Assembly (NCBI RefSeq): GCF_018614075.1
Contig: NZ_JAGGOZ010000021.1
Coordinates: 47,349 to 111,348, forward strand
Origin: Streptomyces sp. ISL-94
Lineage (GTDB): Bacteria > Actinomycetota > Actinomycetes > Streptomycetales > Streptomycetaceae
Length of the DNA: 64,000 nt
Direction: 5' to 3'
The notes below the pieces were generated by a model. That model worked only from the letters and a program-made list of their open reading frames with translations. It was not told the origin of the DNA and ran no database searches. Made by a program: the position numbers and the translations under genes. Of the stretch, positions 8,335 through 18,002 are shown piece after piece. How positions within the stretch are numbered: position 1 is the first letter of the stretch; every line of letters begins with the position of its first letter.

Positions 8335-9854
8335 CAGAATCCCATCCGTCGGTCGGGCAGGCCCTGGCCGAGGGGGAGGGCGCCGGTGGCGAAGCCGGTG
8401 TCCTGGGCGCCCCACATGCGCCGCACCTCCAGCCCGGAGGCGGCGGCGTCGGCCTGGAGCTCGGCGCAGGCCGTCTCCAGCTCGTCGAGTTCGGTGACGG
8501 TCACGGTGAGGACGGCCGTCATCCGCATGACGCCCTGGCCGGAGGCGCGGGCGGCGTCCTGCTGACGGGCGATGGCCTCCTCGCGGCGCTCGTCCTCACT
8601 CTCGTCGCGACCGGACTTCGCGCGCAGGTGGCGGGCGGAACTCCGCTTGGCCTTGTCGCGGGCCAGCTCCTGGCGGGCGCGGCGGGGTCCGATCGGCTCG
8701 TAGAGCAGGCTCATGGCGCGGCGGGCGTTCTGCCGGGGCCGCATCAGGGGCTGAAGGATCGTTGCGTAGACCTCGGCCTGGGGCCAGGTGCGGACCTGGT
8801 AGGACACCGACCAGGCGCCGTCGTGCCGGTAGACGCCCCAGGCCGTCTCGGTGGCGGCGGGGCCGGCGAGGTCGGGGTCGACGCCGGGCGCGGTACCGGT
8901 CCAGCCGGGGGCCTGGGCGGCCGCGTTGCGGGTGGCGAGGGCCTGCTGGGCCTCGGGGTCGTACGCGGTGCGCACGGTCTGGGCCACCTTGCGGGGCGGC
9001 AGCCACTCAACGACCTGGAGGCTGGCCGTCGACAGGCCCTGGCCCATCGCGTGCAGTTCGCGTACGAGGACGGCCGCGGCGCCGACCTGCCCGCCGCCAG
9101 CACCCTTGATGGCGAGGCGGGCCCGGGCGGCGGAGAGGGTCACCGTCAGGTACGTCTCGCGCGAGGCGGCGGCCGGGCCGGCGCCGTCCATCAGCTCGGT
9201 CAGCGCCGTCACGGCGGCGGCCGGCGCGTCCGCGGTGACGTGGCGGGCGGTCCAGGAGGCGAGGGCGGCGCCGTCGTCGGGCAGGCACCGCTGGTGCACG
9301 GCGATCCGTACGACGGGGGAGTCCTCGGTGCAGTAGCTGCGCAGGAACTGCGCCCAGGTGGCCACGCGGGCGGTCTGCTTGTCGGTGTCGACGAGGGCCA
9401 GGCCGGGGAAGGTGATGCGGGCGATGGCGCTGTAGGTACCGGCCACGGGGTCGTGGACGACGCCGAGCTGGCCGCCGAGCCCGTCGGGGGCTTCCAGGAT
9501 CCGCAGGCGGGCCAGGACGCCGGGCAGGTCCATGGGCTGGCGGCCGGTGTCGGCGGAGCGCGGGGCGAAGGCGCCGGAGAAGAAGAGGTTGCGTCGGGTA
9601 GCCACGGAGATCTGGTGCCTTACTGCGAGAGAGATCCATTCGTCGGCGCTGAGGCCTGCCACCCGCCCGAAGGCGAGGGCGAGCAGGAGCAGTGCGATGG
9701 GCACGCATACGAACGCTGCCTGCCAGCCGACGTTGAATGGCATGAGCGCGAGCAGGGAGGCGGCGGCGACCATCGCGAAGCCGGGCCCGGACAGGCGGCC
9801 CATGAAGCCGGTCGTCTCGGACTGCCAGCCGCCGTAGGAAATGGGCTGGGACAC
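8334..9854 (-). CDS. SCO6880-type conjugation protein (VirB3/VirB4 N-terminal-like)
   Basis: 506 residues from GTG 9854, preceded by GGAGGGATGAC. Two adjacent membrane helices lie near residues 25-65 (FAMVAAASLLALMPFNVGW, FVCVPIALLLLALAFG). They are followed by a large soluble region that resembles the N-terminal domain of VirB4 proteins and by a highly charged linker (RDKAKRSSARHLRAKSGRDESEDERREE, near 410-440, written here only as position). In actinobacterial secretion systems this SCO6880-like protein sits just before the ATPase and probably anchors it to the membrane. ATGA coupling to the VirB4 gene supports a complex. Confidence 0.85.
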   Translation of the reverse strand: MSQPISYGGWQSETTGFMGRLSGPGFAMVAAASLLALMPFNVGWQAAFVCVPIALLLLALAFGRVAGLSADEWISLAVRHQISVATRRNLFFSGAFAPRSADTGRQPMDLPGVLARLRILEAPDGLGGQLGVVHDPVAGTYSAIARITFPGLALVDTDKQTARVATWAQFLRSYCTEDSPVVRIAVHQRCLPDDGAALASWTARHVTADAPAAAVTALTELMDGAGPAAASRETYLTVTLSAARARLAIKGAGGGQVGAAAVLVRELHAMGQGLSTASLQVVEWLPPRKVAQTVRTAYDPEAQQALATRNAAAQAPGWTGTAPGVDPDLAGPAATETAWGVYRHDGAWSVSYQVRTWPQAEVYATILQPLMRPRQNARRAMSLLYEPIGPRRARQELARDKAKRSSARHLRAKSGRDESEDERREEAIARQQDAARASGQGVMRMTAVLTVTVTELDELETACAELQADAAASGLEVRRMWGAQDTGFATGALPLGQGLPDRRMGF

Positions 9855-9855
9855 G

Positions 9856-11707
9856 TCATCCCTCCGTTCGATGGGCTGGGGAGGGTCGCGGGCCGGGGTC
9901 CGCTGCCTCGGTCGGTGCTCCGACCGCAGCGGGCGCGGAGGACGGCTGCCTGCGGGGCGGGATGACCACATGGCGGCCGCCGGCCCCACCCTGGTCGAGA
10001 CCGGCGTTGGCGGCCGCGCTGCCCAGCCCGGACTCCAGGGAGTCCTTACCGACCGCCGCGACCTGCAGGCCGAAGGCCGCCATGGTCAGCGCCCGGCCGC
10101 CGAAGCGGCCTGCGGATCTCCCGGCGCCGCCTGCCCCGGCCGTGCCGGAGGGCGAGGGAGCCGCGGAGGTCGTTGTGTTCTCCGATTCAAGGGCCTTGGT
10201 GTAGCCAGGGCCGCCGCCGACCGAGCCGGCGCCGCTGGGCTCCGGGCGGTAGCCACCGGTCATGGAGGAGGCGGAGGACCCCGCAGAACTCAGCCATCCC
10301 GAGGCCATGGCGGCGCCCGAGCCGTTGGTCGTGAACGTCATGAACTTCGCCAGGGCCGGCCAGCACAGCGCGGCCGCGAGGAACATGACGAAGCCGACGA
10401 GCATGTTCTGCATGCCCTGCCCTTCGGTCATGGCGAAGACGCCAATGGAGAAGCAGGCCACGATCGCGGGCTTCATCAGGACCAGGGAGATGAAGGCGTT
10501 GCGGGCCTTGGGCCACCATTCGGCGGTGGCATCGGAGAGCTGCCCCGCCAGGGTGATCGGCATCGTCGCGAGGATGAGCATGATGCCGACCTGGCGCATC
10601 AGGATCTCCACCCACAGGGCCGCGATGACCAGGATGCAGACGATGCCGACGACGATGACGACGCCGACCGCGGAGGCGGCCACCCCCTCACCGGCGACGA
10701 GCGCGCCTCCGGCGGTGGCGGCGCCACCGCCCCCGGTAATCAGCCCGCCGAAGAGGGTGCCGAGCCTCTCCTGCATAGCCTGCGTCGCCGCGATACTGCC
10801 CTCGCCGCCGCCCTTGAAGGTCTTGTTGATGATCCACGTCGACACCTCGTCGGACCAGGTGAGCGCGGTTTGGGCCCCACCCCAGTAGACGGAGGAGATC
10901 ACGGCCCACTTCGCAAGGCCCGTCAGCGCAGTCGCAGCCGGTCCGCCGTTGTGACTGATGGCCACCTTCCCGAACTGGATCAGCAGCAGGAACACGGCCA
11001 GGACCGCCGACAGGGAGGTCATCATCAACGTGAACTTGTTGATGCCGACGTCGTCCAACTTGATGCTGGAGTTCGCGTTGAAGAGCGTCGCGAACTCCTT
11101 CAGCAGCCAGACGACACCGTTCCCGATGTAGATGGCGGCTTCCTTCAACGCGTTGGAGGCGAACTCGGAGAACTTCTTCCCAACCCACTCCAGCGGCCCC
11201 GTGGAGGGCACGCCGTACTCCTCCTCCCCCTCCTTCTGGCACACGCTGAACGGACGGCCGTCGCGCACGACGCAGTCGGTGATGAACTGGTTGAGGGGCT
11301 CGAAGTTCTTCCACTGCTTGTCGGGGAAGTCCTTGCGCCACCGCTCAAGGCGGCGGATCTCGGCCTCCTTCTGCTCCTGCGGGTTGCACTCCGCGGCGCC
11401 TGTGCCGTCCGCGCCTTCGCAGATCTTGGTCCGGCCGGGGAATGGCGGATCGCCGGGCCCGGGAAGGCGGCAGATGGAACGGTCGTCGATCTGGTCGACC
11501 AGGCAGTACTTGTCGCGGGCATCAAGCCCGACGGTGAACTGGTCCCAGTCTTTCGGGATGGGGTCGGGCGGCCCTACCAAGGCGTGGTACTTTGGATCGT
11601 CGGCGGCCACAGCGATCGAGAGGGCGGCTCCGGCGCTGAGGAAGGAGAGCAGCGCGCAGAGCAGGACGACGGCGCGAGTTGCGCGCACGAAGCGGTCAGT
11701 TCGCATG
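9856..11707 (-). CDS. VirB6/TrbL-like polytopic membrane protein
   Basis: 617 residues from ATG 11707. An N-terminal signal-like helix (AVVLLCALLSFLSAGAALSI) is followed by a Cys-containing extracellular loop. About six or seven membrane helices lie between residues ~220 and ~480, including FTLMMTSLSAVLAVFLLLIQ, VGVVIVVGIVCILVIAALW and LVGFVMFLAAALCWPALA. A Gly/Ser/Pro-rich C-terminal tail of about 130 residues follows. This layout matches VirB6/TrbL inner-membrane channel components of T4SS. The start overlaps the stop of the frameshifted gene upstream by 11 bp. Confidence 0.85.
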
Positions 11708-12474
11708 GCGGACCTGGACCCAGCCGTCGCTCCAGGCGTACGGGCTGGTGGGCTCGTAGGCGACCGGGAAGTCGCCCAACTTGTCGTACTTGTCGGTGAA
11801 CTTCCAGGCACCGTCCTCCCATTTCACGACGAACGAAATGGTGGCGCCGCGAAGCGGATCCTCGTCCGTGCCGCCCTTGGGGCCGCTGGCGAAGCGGTCG
11901 TAGGACAGCCAGATCTGCATGACGTCGCCAGCAGGCAGCCCGGGCGCCTTCAGCGTCTACCCCGGGCGGCGTGGACGGCGGTCGTGAAGGAGACATCGGC
12001 CGGGAGTCCGCCCGACGGGGCCAAACCGAGCGCTTCGCGCATCTTGCGGATCTCGGAGACCTGCTTGTCGACGTATCCGGGCGCATCCTTCGACACCACT
12101 GCGGTGAGCTGCTGGGCGGCCTTCTCGTCGTCGAGCCAGGCGAATTCCTCCCAGAAGTAGACGGCGGCCGAGATCCCGCCGCTGGGAGAGCCGGGGAAAC
12201 CGATAGCCACACCGTTCTGGTGGCCCGTGGGCTTACGCAGGCTGATCTTCTGGGCCCGCTCCGGTGTCATCGGGCTGTCCGTCGTGGTGCCGCCGGTCGG
12301 CACGGGGGTGCTGGCGGACGGGCTGGCGCCCGCCTGCGGGCCACCCTTGGCGTCGTTCCGCATCAGCGTGGCCGCCGCGAACCCGCCCGCAACCAGGAGT
12401 GCGGCCACCGCGACGACGATCGCGGCGAGTACGAGGCGGGCCCTGCGGGCCTGGAGCCCGGTTGAAGAATCCAT
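11696..12474 (-). pseudogene. Conjugation membrane-anchored protein, split by a frameshift
   Basis: The 5' half (ATG 12474) encodes a membrane anchor (LVLAAIVVAVAALLVAGGFAAA), a Ser/Thr/Pro linker and a domain ending AVHAARGRR at the stop near 11950. The next frame continues directly with LKAPGLPAGDVMQIWLSYDR and ends at 11696 (YAWSDGWVQVRHAN). Joined, this gives one ~255-residue single-pass protein with an NTF2-like extracytoplasmic domain, as in VirB8-like T4SS components. The break lies about 11945-11960. Either a 1-nt indel has inactivated it, or the second half is made separately from ATG 11920. It is otherwise fully collinear with its operon. Confidence 0.7.
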
Positions 12475-12476
12475 GC

Positions 12477-12818
12477 TCACGCGCTCGTCATGGTGAAGAC
12501 GGCCAGGACCAGCGAGGATGTCAGCCCGATGCCGCCGGCACCGATGAGGCTCCACAGCACGCTCTGCTTGCCGCGGGCGGCCAGGGCCGCGCGCTCGGTG
12601 TTGTGGCCGATCGCGACCAGGGCCCATCCGGCGAGGCCGCCGAGGACCGCGAGGGCCAGGCCGCCGCCGGCGGTCCAGGCCAAGATCGTCTGGACCGGGG
12701 TGTTGACCGCGGTCGGCAGCGTCGGGTTGAAGTCGGGTACCGGGCCGACGCCGTCGGCCAGGACGACCAGGCCCGGGTCGCTCGCGAGGGTGTGCAGGGT
12801 CGTCAGGAGCTGGCTCAT
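12477..12818 (-). CDS. Small two-helix membrane protein, VirB2/TrbC-like
   Basis: 113 residues with two membrane helices (TILAWTAGGGLALAVLGGLAGW and SVLWSLIGAGGIGLTSSLVL) separated by a short basic loop (GHNTERAALAARGKQ). Size, hydrophobic profile and operon position between an NTPase and VirB8/VirB6-like genes fit the pilin-like VirB2 position of Gram-positive T4SS. No cleavable signal peptide is obvious, so a DUF6112-type membrane subunit is an alternative. Confidence 0.75.
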   Translation of the reverse strand: MSQLLTTLHTLASDPGLVVLADGVGPVPDFNPTLPTAVNTPVQTILAWTAGGGLALAVLGGLAGWALVAIGHNTERAALAARGKQSVLWSLIGAGGIGLTSSLVLAVFTMTSA

Positions 12819-12834
12819 TTTGGGTGATTCCTCG

Positions 12835-13728
12835 TCAGACAGCAGTAACTACAACGGCAGGGAGGGGAAAGGGCTGAGGAGCGTCAGGCAGCGGATCGCC
12901 GAAGGATGCGTCGGCGCTGGCGAGCACGGCAGTGGCCAGCTCACGGGCTGCATGACGGGTGCGCGTACGGATCCGGGCCGGCTGAGCCTGGAGCCCGTGT
13001 GCGCGGATGTCCGCATCGTGGGGCAGATGGACGACGGCAGCCGTTCGGGCGGAGAGCATCGTGGCCGCGGCCCGGGCCACAGCGGGCGCCCGACCATCCG
13101 ATCCGGCGACCAGGACGACGACCGTGCGATGCAACGGCAGTCCTTCGGCGTGCAGGACCATCACGGCCTGCTGCAGAGCCTGTATGCCGTCCGCGGTGGC
13201 CTGGGCGCACAGCACCGGGACGGCGAAGGGGAGTTCGCACCAGGCGCCAGTCAGGCTCGGTGCATTCGAGCAGCGGGCGGCGAGGAGGTCGTGAGCGACC
13301 GGGTGAGCGGTGTCGGCGACCACGGCCTGCCATCCGCCTGCGGCTGCCAGCTGGTACCAGGCGGCGGGTTGGCTGGGCAGGGCCAGCGGGACGGCACTCC
13401 ATTCGCGTCCGTCCGTCAGGACCGACCAGTGGCCTTGGGGGGCTCGCCGCACAGCAGCAGCAGAGCGGATCCGCGCCCGGCTCAACGGCAGGTCGGGCGG
13501 CAGGGAGGCGAGGCCGCCCCGCTGCCCGCCGCCGCTCCATGCCGGCCAGGGGGAGGCAAGCCGGGGAGCCAGGTCAAGGACGACCGTCTCGGCGGCAGGT
13601 GCCAGCTCGTCAGCAAGGAGGTGGGCGACGGTGGATCGCGCGCTCCCGCCTCCCGCAGCCATGACCGGAATGACGAGGCGCGCGGCCGTCGACACCCCTA
13701 AGAACGTCAGATTGTCCTTTTTACCCAT
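12835..13728 (-). CDS. ParA/MinD-like protein at the head of the conjugation operon
   Basis: 297 residues, first gene of the minus-strand transfer operon. The N-terminus (TAARLVIPVMAAGGGSARST) resembles a deviant Walker A region of ParA/MinD ATPases, and VVLDLAP and VVVLVAGSDG resemble later core strands. The canonical KGGxGKT is degenerate (AAGGGSARST), so ATPase activity is doubtful. Such proteins are common as the first gene of actinobacterial T4SS operons and may target the machinery. It is transcribed divergently from the transglycosylase gene at 13985. Confidence 0.65.
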   Translation of the reverse strand: MGKKDNLTFLGVSTAARLVIPVMAAGGGSARSTVAHLLADELAPAAETVVLDLAPRLASPWPAWSGGGQRGGLASLPPDLPLSRARIRSAAAVRRAPQGHWSVLTDGREWSAVPLALPSQPAAWYQLAAAGGWQAVVADTAHPVAHDLLAARCSNAPSLTGAWCELPFAVPVLCAQATADGIQALQQAVMVLHAEGLPLHRTVVVLVAGSDGRAPAVARAAATMLSARTAAVVHLPHDADIRAHGLQAQPARIRTRTRHAARELATAVLASADASFGDPLPDAPQPFPLPAVVVTAV

Positions 13729-13984
13729 GAATCCCCCCGCACACGCCTCGCAAAGCCATCGCTAATGTGAATTTCATATCGAAGGCACATCGAAGGCGAA
13801 ACGCATCGGCACCTTACACCGGCCATTTCCTGATTGCCCGAGGGATATACAACACCCTTCCTGAAAGCAGAAATGGCATAGTGTCACGATCTGCCACGGG
13901 TTCCCACACGGGATTACACCGGCCATTTTGGCTGAATGATTTCTTCGTGGGAGCAAATCAGCGGGACGGCCGAGAGGGATCGGA
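13729..13984. promoter_or_regulatory. Divergent transfer promoter region with repeated operator-like motif
   Basis: This 256-bp region separates the two divergent transfer units and is AT-richer than its surroundings. TTACACCGGCCATTT occurs twice in the same orientation, at 13814-13828 and 13914-13928, exactly 100 bp apart. A related inverted motif (CAGAAATGGC, about 13868-13877) lies between them. The arrangement suggests binding sites for a transfer regulator controlling both directions. No such regulator is evident next to it. Confidence 0.6.
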
Positions 13985-15112
13985 GTGGGGGCGAAGAGGT
14001 GGCTGGGGATCGCTGTGGCTGGAGCAGCAGCGACTCCGCTGGCCCTGGGGGTGGGCGTCGCCATGCTCGTCGCCGCGCTCGCGGAAGACGAAAGCACCGT
14101 CCGCAACGTCGGTTCATGGCCGACAGCAGGCTCGTTGAGGATCGGCGGAAGTGACGGGGTACCGGCCGAGTACGCGCCGCTGATCCTCGCCGCCGCCGCC
14201 ACGTGCAGCGAAGGGCTGCCACCGGCCGTCCTGGCTGCCCAGATCTGGGCGGAGTCGAACTTCGACCCCACCGCGATCTCTTACGAGGACCCCGAGACGA
14301 AGACGAGACCCATCGCGTTCGGGATCTCCCAGTTCATTCCCGGCACGTGGGCGGTCAAAGGGATCGACGGAGACGGCGACGGTGACCGCGACGTCATGGA
14401 CCCCAAGGACGCCATCCCGAGCCAAGGCTCCATGATGTGCGGTCTGCTGAAGGACGCGAAGGGGCATCCCGACTATGCGGGCAGCCCGATCGAACTGGCC
14501 CTCGCCGGGTACAACGCGGGCTTCGGTGCGGTGGAGCGCTTCCGCGGAGTGCCACCGATCGGGTTCGCCCAGGGGCAGACCTACAACTACGTCAAGGCGA
14601 TCCTGGCGCAGTCGGTGAAGTACACCGCGCCCGCGGGCGGCGGCGGCCCCGTCGACCTCCCTGCCGGCTTCGAACTACCGCCCGACACCCCGCCCCAGGT
14701 ACGCACCGCCGTGGCTTGGGCGCTAGCCCAGAAGGGCGGCTGGTACCAGCTCGGCGGTGACTGCACCGACGCCCTCGGGTGGAACCCCCAGCACTGGTGC
14801 GACTGCTCCTCGCTCATGCAGCAGGCGTACAAGGCTGCGGGCATCACCATCCCCCGGGTCACCTTCGACCAGATCGACCTGCCCCTTCAGGTCAGCTTGG
14901 ACGACCCGAAGCCGGGCGACCTCGTCTTCAACGCCGGCTCCGACGGCTCGGCCGCCAGCCCCGGGCACGTCGGCATGTACATCGGATCGGGCCTGCTGAT
15001 CGAGTCCCCGCGGACCGGAGTCCGCACGCGGATCGTCCCGTACAGCAGCTGGCGCAACTCCACGAACTACATGACCCGCGCGACGGGGATCCGCAGGGTG
15101 GTGAGCTGGTGA
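13985..15112 (+). CDS. Bifunctional lytic transglycosylase / NlpC-P60 cell-wall hydrolase
   Basis: 375 residues from GTG 13985. It has an N-terminal membrane anchor (LGIAVAGAAATPLALGVGVAML). A transglycosylase (SLT-like) domain follows with catalytic-Glu context QIWAESNFDP near residue 88, then GISQFIPGTW and ALAGYNAGFGAVE. The C-terminal NlpC/P60 domain has the catalytic Cys in HWCDCSSLMQQAYKAAG (about 275-290) and His in SPGHVGMYIG (about 330). It would cut peptidoglycan so that the transfer channel can pass the wall, as VirB1-type proteins do. Transcribed divergently from the T4SS operon. Confidence 0.93.
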   Translation: MGAKRWLGIAVAGAAATPLALGVGVAMLVAALAEDESTVRNVGSWPTAGSLRIGGSDGVPAEYAPLILAAAATCSEGLPPAVLAAQIWAESNFDPTAISYEDPETKTRPIAFGISQFIPGTWAVKGIDGDGDGDRDVMDPKDAIPSQGSMMCGLLKDAKGHPDYAGSPIELALAGYNAGFGAVERFRGVPPIGFAQGQTYNYVKAILAQSVKYTAPAGGGGPVDLPAGFELPPDTPPQVRTAVAWALAQKGGWYQLGGDCTDALGWNPQHWCDCSSLMQQAYKAAGITIPRVTFDQIDLPLQVSLDDPKPGDLVFNAGSDGSAASPGHVGMYIGSGLLIESPRTGVRTRIVPYSSWRNSTNYMTRATGIRRVVSW

Positions 15113-15711
15113 CGGCCGACACGAGCACGGGAAATGCGATGCACAGCGAACCTCTCTTCCGCCCCTGGGGCATCGTCGACCCGGCCTTCTGGACCGGCAG
15201 CGACGAGGTCGCAGGCAGCCCCCTTCCTGACCTCACCGAGCAGCTGGCCGATATCCGGTCGACTGCTTCGGACGACCTCGCCCGCGCGAACACTCTGGCG
15301 GAGGACCTCGACGCGCGGATCACAGCCGCGCACGGCGAGGCACACGCCGACACAGTCCGCGTCCGCGAGGTCCGCGCCTACCTGGCACACCTGACGGGGC
15401 ACCATGGCACCGCGGTGGCCTGGTACCTCCACGTCGTCCGCCTACACGCCGTCCTCCACGGCCCGGAACACCCGGAGACCGCTCTCGCTGTCCGGCGCGC
15501 GTACAGCATGTGGAAGGCCTTGCCGGCACCGGACGCGACCCGCCTGGCCGACGACCTGCTCGAGGCCTTCACCGAGCTACGGGGCGCAGGACAACAGGCG
15601 TCCCTCCGTATGCGGAAACATCTTGAACAGCTCCGGCAGCCCGGCGCCGACGCTGCTCTTGCCGCGCCTACGATCCGGCTACGGGCTCGGCCGCGCGAGC
15701 GCGGGGAGTAG
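15109..15711 (+). CDS. TPR-like helical protein, 200 aa
   Basis: Starts at GTG 15109 in a GTGA overlap with the hydrolase gene, so it is translationally coupled. The helical repeats (LAHLTGHHGTAVAWYLHVVR, GPEHPETALAVRRAYSMWKA) look like tetratricopeptide motifs of the kind seen in SARP/NB-ARC-associated TPR domains. There is no signal or membrane segment, so it is cytoplasmic. Specific role unknown. The 3' end abuts the leader-distal, degenerate end of CRISPR array 1. Confidence 0.65.
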   Translation: MTADTSTGNAMHSEPLFRPWGIVDPAFWTGSDEVAGSPLPDLTEQLADIRSTASDDLARANTLAEDLDARITAAHGEAHADTVRVREVRAYLAHLTGHHGTAVAWYLHVVRLHAVLHGPEHPETALAVRRAYSMWKALPAPDATRLADDLLEAFTELRGAGQQASLRMRKHLEQLRQPGADAALAAPTIRLRARPRERGE

Positions 15712-15744
15712 CAGATGTCACCCGTATCGGTGCGGAGCAGCATC

Positions 15745-16488
15745 GGTTCATCCCCACGGGTGGGGGAGCCGCCGACAAGCTCACTGCCCCGTCCAGGGCA
15801 GCTCCATCCCCGCCGCGGGGAGGCAGAGCCCGTCGGCGCTGGGTCATTCCGGGTCCATCCCCGCATGCGCAGGGAGCCGCTTGCGGCGGTCGTCGCGCAG
15901 GTCCGCGATGTGGCTTCGTCCCCGCGTGCGCGGGGAGGAACTCCATACGGCATCGCTCGAAGTCCGCAGCATGGGTTCATCCCCGCGTGCATGGGAGCAG
16001 GATGACCGCCTGTTCACCACGTACGGCGCGGTGGGTTCATCCCCGCGTGCGCGGGGAGCAGCTAATTCCGGCGGTGTGGATGCCGGCGAGGCCGGGTTCA
16101 TCCCCGCATGCGCGGGGAGCAGTAGCCCTGCAGGCACTGGTTCCCGTAGTACGAGGGTTCATCCCCGCGTGCGCGGGGAGCAGGACGAGACCTCGGCGTG
16201 CAGCCTGTACTCCCGGGGTTCATCCGCGCGTGCGCGGGGAGCAGATCCGCGACCTGCTTCCGGAGATGGGCCAAGGGGGTTCATCCCCGCGTGCGCGGGG
16301 AGCAGCCGATCTCGGCCACGGCGGCCTGTCGGCCTCGGGGTTCATCCCCGCGTGCGCGGGGAGCAGGTCTGCGACTGAGTTGAGGCGTGGGCAGCCCAGG
16401 GTTCATCCCCGCGTGCGCGGGGAGCAGGTTCGGTGACTTCGTCGCCGTGGACGACGTGACGGTTCATCCCCGCGTGCGCGGGGAGCAG
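15745..16488 (-). CRISPR. CRISPR array 1, type I-E, about 13 repeats, minus-strand transcription
   Basis: 28/29-bp repeats start at about 15745, 15801, 15852, 15912, 15974, 16034, 16095, 16156, 16217, 16278, 16339, 16400 and 16461, with a 61-bp period and 32-33-bp spacers. On the plus strand each repeat reads GGTTCATCCCCGCG ... GGGGAGCAG, the reverse complement of the repeats at 47.8-57.7 kb. The five left-most units are increasingly degenerate while those at the right are perfect. Another very degenerate unit may precede 15740. This polarity and the leader at 16489 show transcription leftwards. Confidence 0.97.
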
Positions 16489-16565
16489 GCTTACTGACCT
16501 GCCACTTTAGGTGAGCAGATGGACGCTCTGAAGTAGTTTCACCTGAACCGACATTTCCGACGTTC
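16489..16565 (-). promoter_or_regulatory. CRISPR leader of array 1
   Basis: Read on the minus strand, the segment next to the last repeat carries GGTGAAACT and then CCTAAAGTGGCAGGTCA, followed by GTAAGCCTG running into the first repeat. The same two boxes, similarly spaced, precede every other CRISPR locus in the window. This is the adaptation/transcription leader. Confidence 0.85.
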
Positions 16566-17074
16566 ATGTCCAGCCTGTCACGAGGCCCTCTCCCGCAGGT
16601 GTGCGTGCTTGCTCTCGATCCAGTTAGTCGCGAGCCCCAATCGACCGCTCGCCCGGCTCCGGTAGAAGAACCCATCCACCCCTGTCGGAACATCAGCCAC
16701 AGAAGGTGCGCCCAGTCGATAGCCGCACGCGGCATGCGGCGTACGGGCGCTACTCCGCACCACAGAGGACCTCAACCACTGTGCTGCTTGTCTCCAGAGG
16801 CAGCCACGGCCGACCGAAAATGGCATCGTTCCCCCCGGGCGGGGTGCCTTCTTCTGCCGGACTACCCACTTGGTGAGCGTGCGCACTGCAGAGGCTGCAC
16901 GCTCGACGGCCTCGGCGTACACCGCTCACCGGCCAGCCCTGCGGTCCGTTCGGCACAAGGGCCGGGAGGTGAGAGGCAGCACTCCCGAAGGCTTCGTTTC
17001 GTCTCCTGCCCTCATGGGGACTGCCAAGATGGGACAGAGCTACGCGCACGCATCTGCGCTTTCGGGAGGACGAG
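16566..17074. other. Gene-free stretch behind leader 1
   Basis: Open frames here have poor codon use and no recognisable domain. A minus-strand frame about 16922-16578 contains NWIESKHAHLRERAS, which could be transposase debris, but I cannot support it. The only clear element is the ribosome-binding site GGGAGGACG before the TTG start at 17075. Confidence 0.35.
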
Positions 17075-17611
17075 TTGACCGCTCCAGAGGCCAAGGGGCC
17101 CAAGGTCCCGCCGTCATACCCGCCGAAGACGCCGCCCCCGCAGAAGAAGCCGGTGGAGGCTCCCAGACCGCAGCCGGCCACGAAGCCGACGACCCAGCTG
17201 AGCCTGCCCCGGCCGCGGATGCACATCCGGAACCGGCAGACCGCGGCCCTGACCTACCGGGCGGACCAGTGGGCCGCGAAGAAGGCCGCCGAACAAGCCC
17301 TGACGACGGTACGCGGCTGGGGCTACCCGGGGCTGGACGAGCCGGATCTGCGGGCCGCCGTACGGTTCCTGGTCGACGCCGCCGTACGGGACGGCGGACG
17401 CCGCGTCAGCGTGCACCTCGGCGACCAGGCGGACAAGATCCTCGTGGTCGCGCTCAGCCACCAGGCCGGATCCCTCCCCGAGGGGAACGTCTTCGCCGAG
17501 CTCCAGGCACTGGCCACCGTGGAGAGCTGCGGCGACGACCTCGCCGACGACGGCCGCCGCGTCTGGGCCGTCCTCAACACCGCACCCCGGCGCCGGAAGC
17601 CCGCCGCGTAG
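17075..17611 (+). CDS. Degenerate RsbW-like ATP-binding-fold protein
   Basis: 178 residues from TTG 17075 after GGGAGGACG. A Pro-rich N-terminal ~60 residues precedes a domain whose pattern (FLVDAAVRDGGRRVSVHL, ILVVALSHQ, ESCGDDLADDGRRVWAVL) follows the RsbW/anti-sigma HATPase fold of many Streptomyces proteins. The N-box Asn and the glycine motifs are not preserved, so ATP binding is doubtful. It stands alone between CRISPR array 1 and transposase debris. Confidence 0.55.
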   Translation: MTAPEAKGPKVPPSYPPKTPPPQKKPVEAPRPQPATKPTTQLSLPRPRMHIRNRQTAALTYRADQWAAKKAAEQALTTVRGWGYPGLDEPDLRAAVRFLVDAAVRDGGRRVSVHLGDQADKILVVALSHQAGSLPEGNVFAELQALATVESCGDDLADDGRRVWAVLNTAPRRRKPAA

Positions 17612-17629
17612 CAGTACCCCTGTGACCAG

Positions 17630-18000
17630 CACCCGCGGCCAACCCGGACTCAGGGCAGACCCACGGTCGCGGCGACCGCCCGTCGAGCGGCAGGGTTCTG
17701 CCGGCCGATTGCGCCGAGCAGTTGCGTAAGGAGCCCACCGAGGTAGACGAGGAGGTGGCCCGGCTGGAGGCCCCGGAGGTCGTGTTCGCCAGTACGCCGA
17801 GGCGACGGATGGTGGCGGGCGGGCGATCCGGCGCCGGAACCCGGTTCGGTGGAGCCGGATCCGCCGGTGGTGGCATCGTCGGGAGCCGACATCGATCCGG
17901 CCCTGGTTGAGCCCTCCATAGAGGGCTCCGTGACCACAGCGGTGTTCGGATGCGAGGGCGAGATCGACCAGCGTCCGCGCCGGTCCGTCCGGGCACAACA
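17630..18000 (-). pseudogene. Transposase fragment (DDE family frequent in Streptomyces)
   Basis: The minus strand at about 18000-17880 encodes CPDGPARTLVDLALASEH followed by RCGHGALYGGLNQGRIDV. I recognise this as the N-terminal region of a large DDE transposase family in Streptomyces, in which it is followed by an RLRRAL block. Further matches to the same protein type appear in other frames down to about 17640 (ARGLQPG-like and LLTQLLGAIGRQN), so the gene is frameshifted and truncated. It ends exactly where the second copy of the 1.8-kb repeat begins, suggesting an IS-mediated join. Confidence 0.6.
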
Positions 18001-18002
18001 AG

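Noticed and set aside
12835..13728. Assigning this ParA-like gene as the plasmid partition ATPase
   Set aside because: Its Walker A is degenerate and it heads the T4SS operon. A canonical parA-parB pair exists at 38.5-40.9 kb.
15715..16490. Long open frames running through CRISPR arrays (also at 47.8, 51.5 and 57.4 kb) with repeated VHPRVRGEQ or SSPRARGA motifs
   Set aside because: The repeated peptides are translations of the CRISPR repeat in different frames and have no independent coding evidence.
16566..17074. Possible transposase fragment behind leader 1
   Set aside because: Only one short peptide looks transposase-like and no domain motif can be traced.
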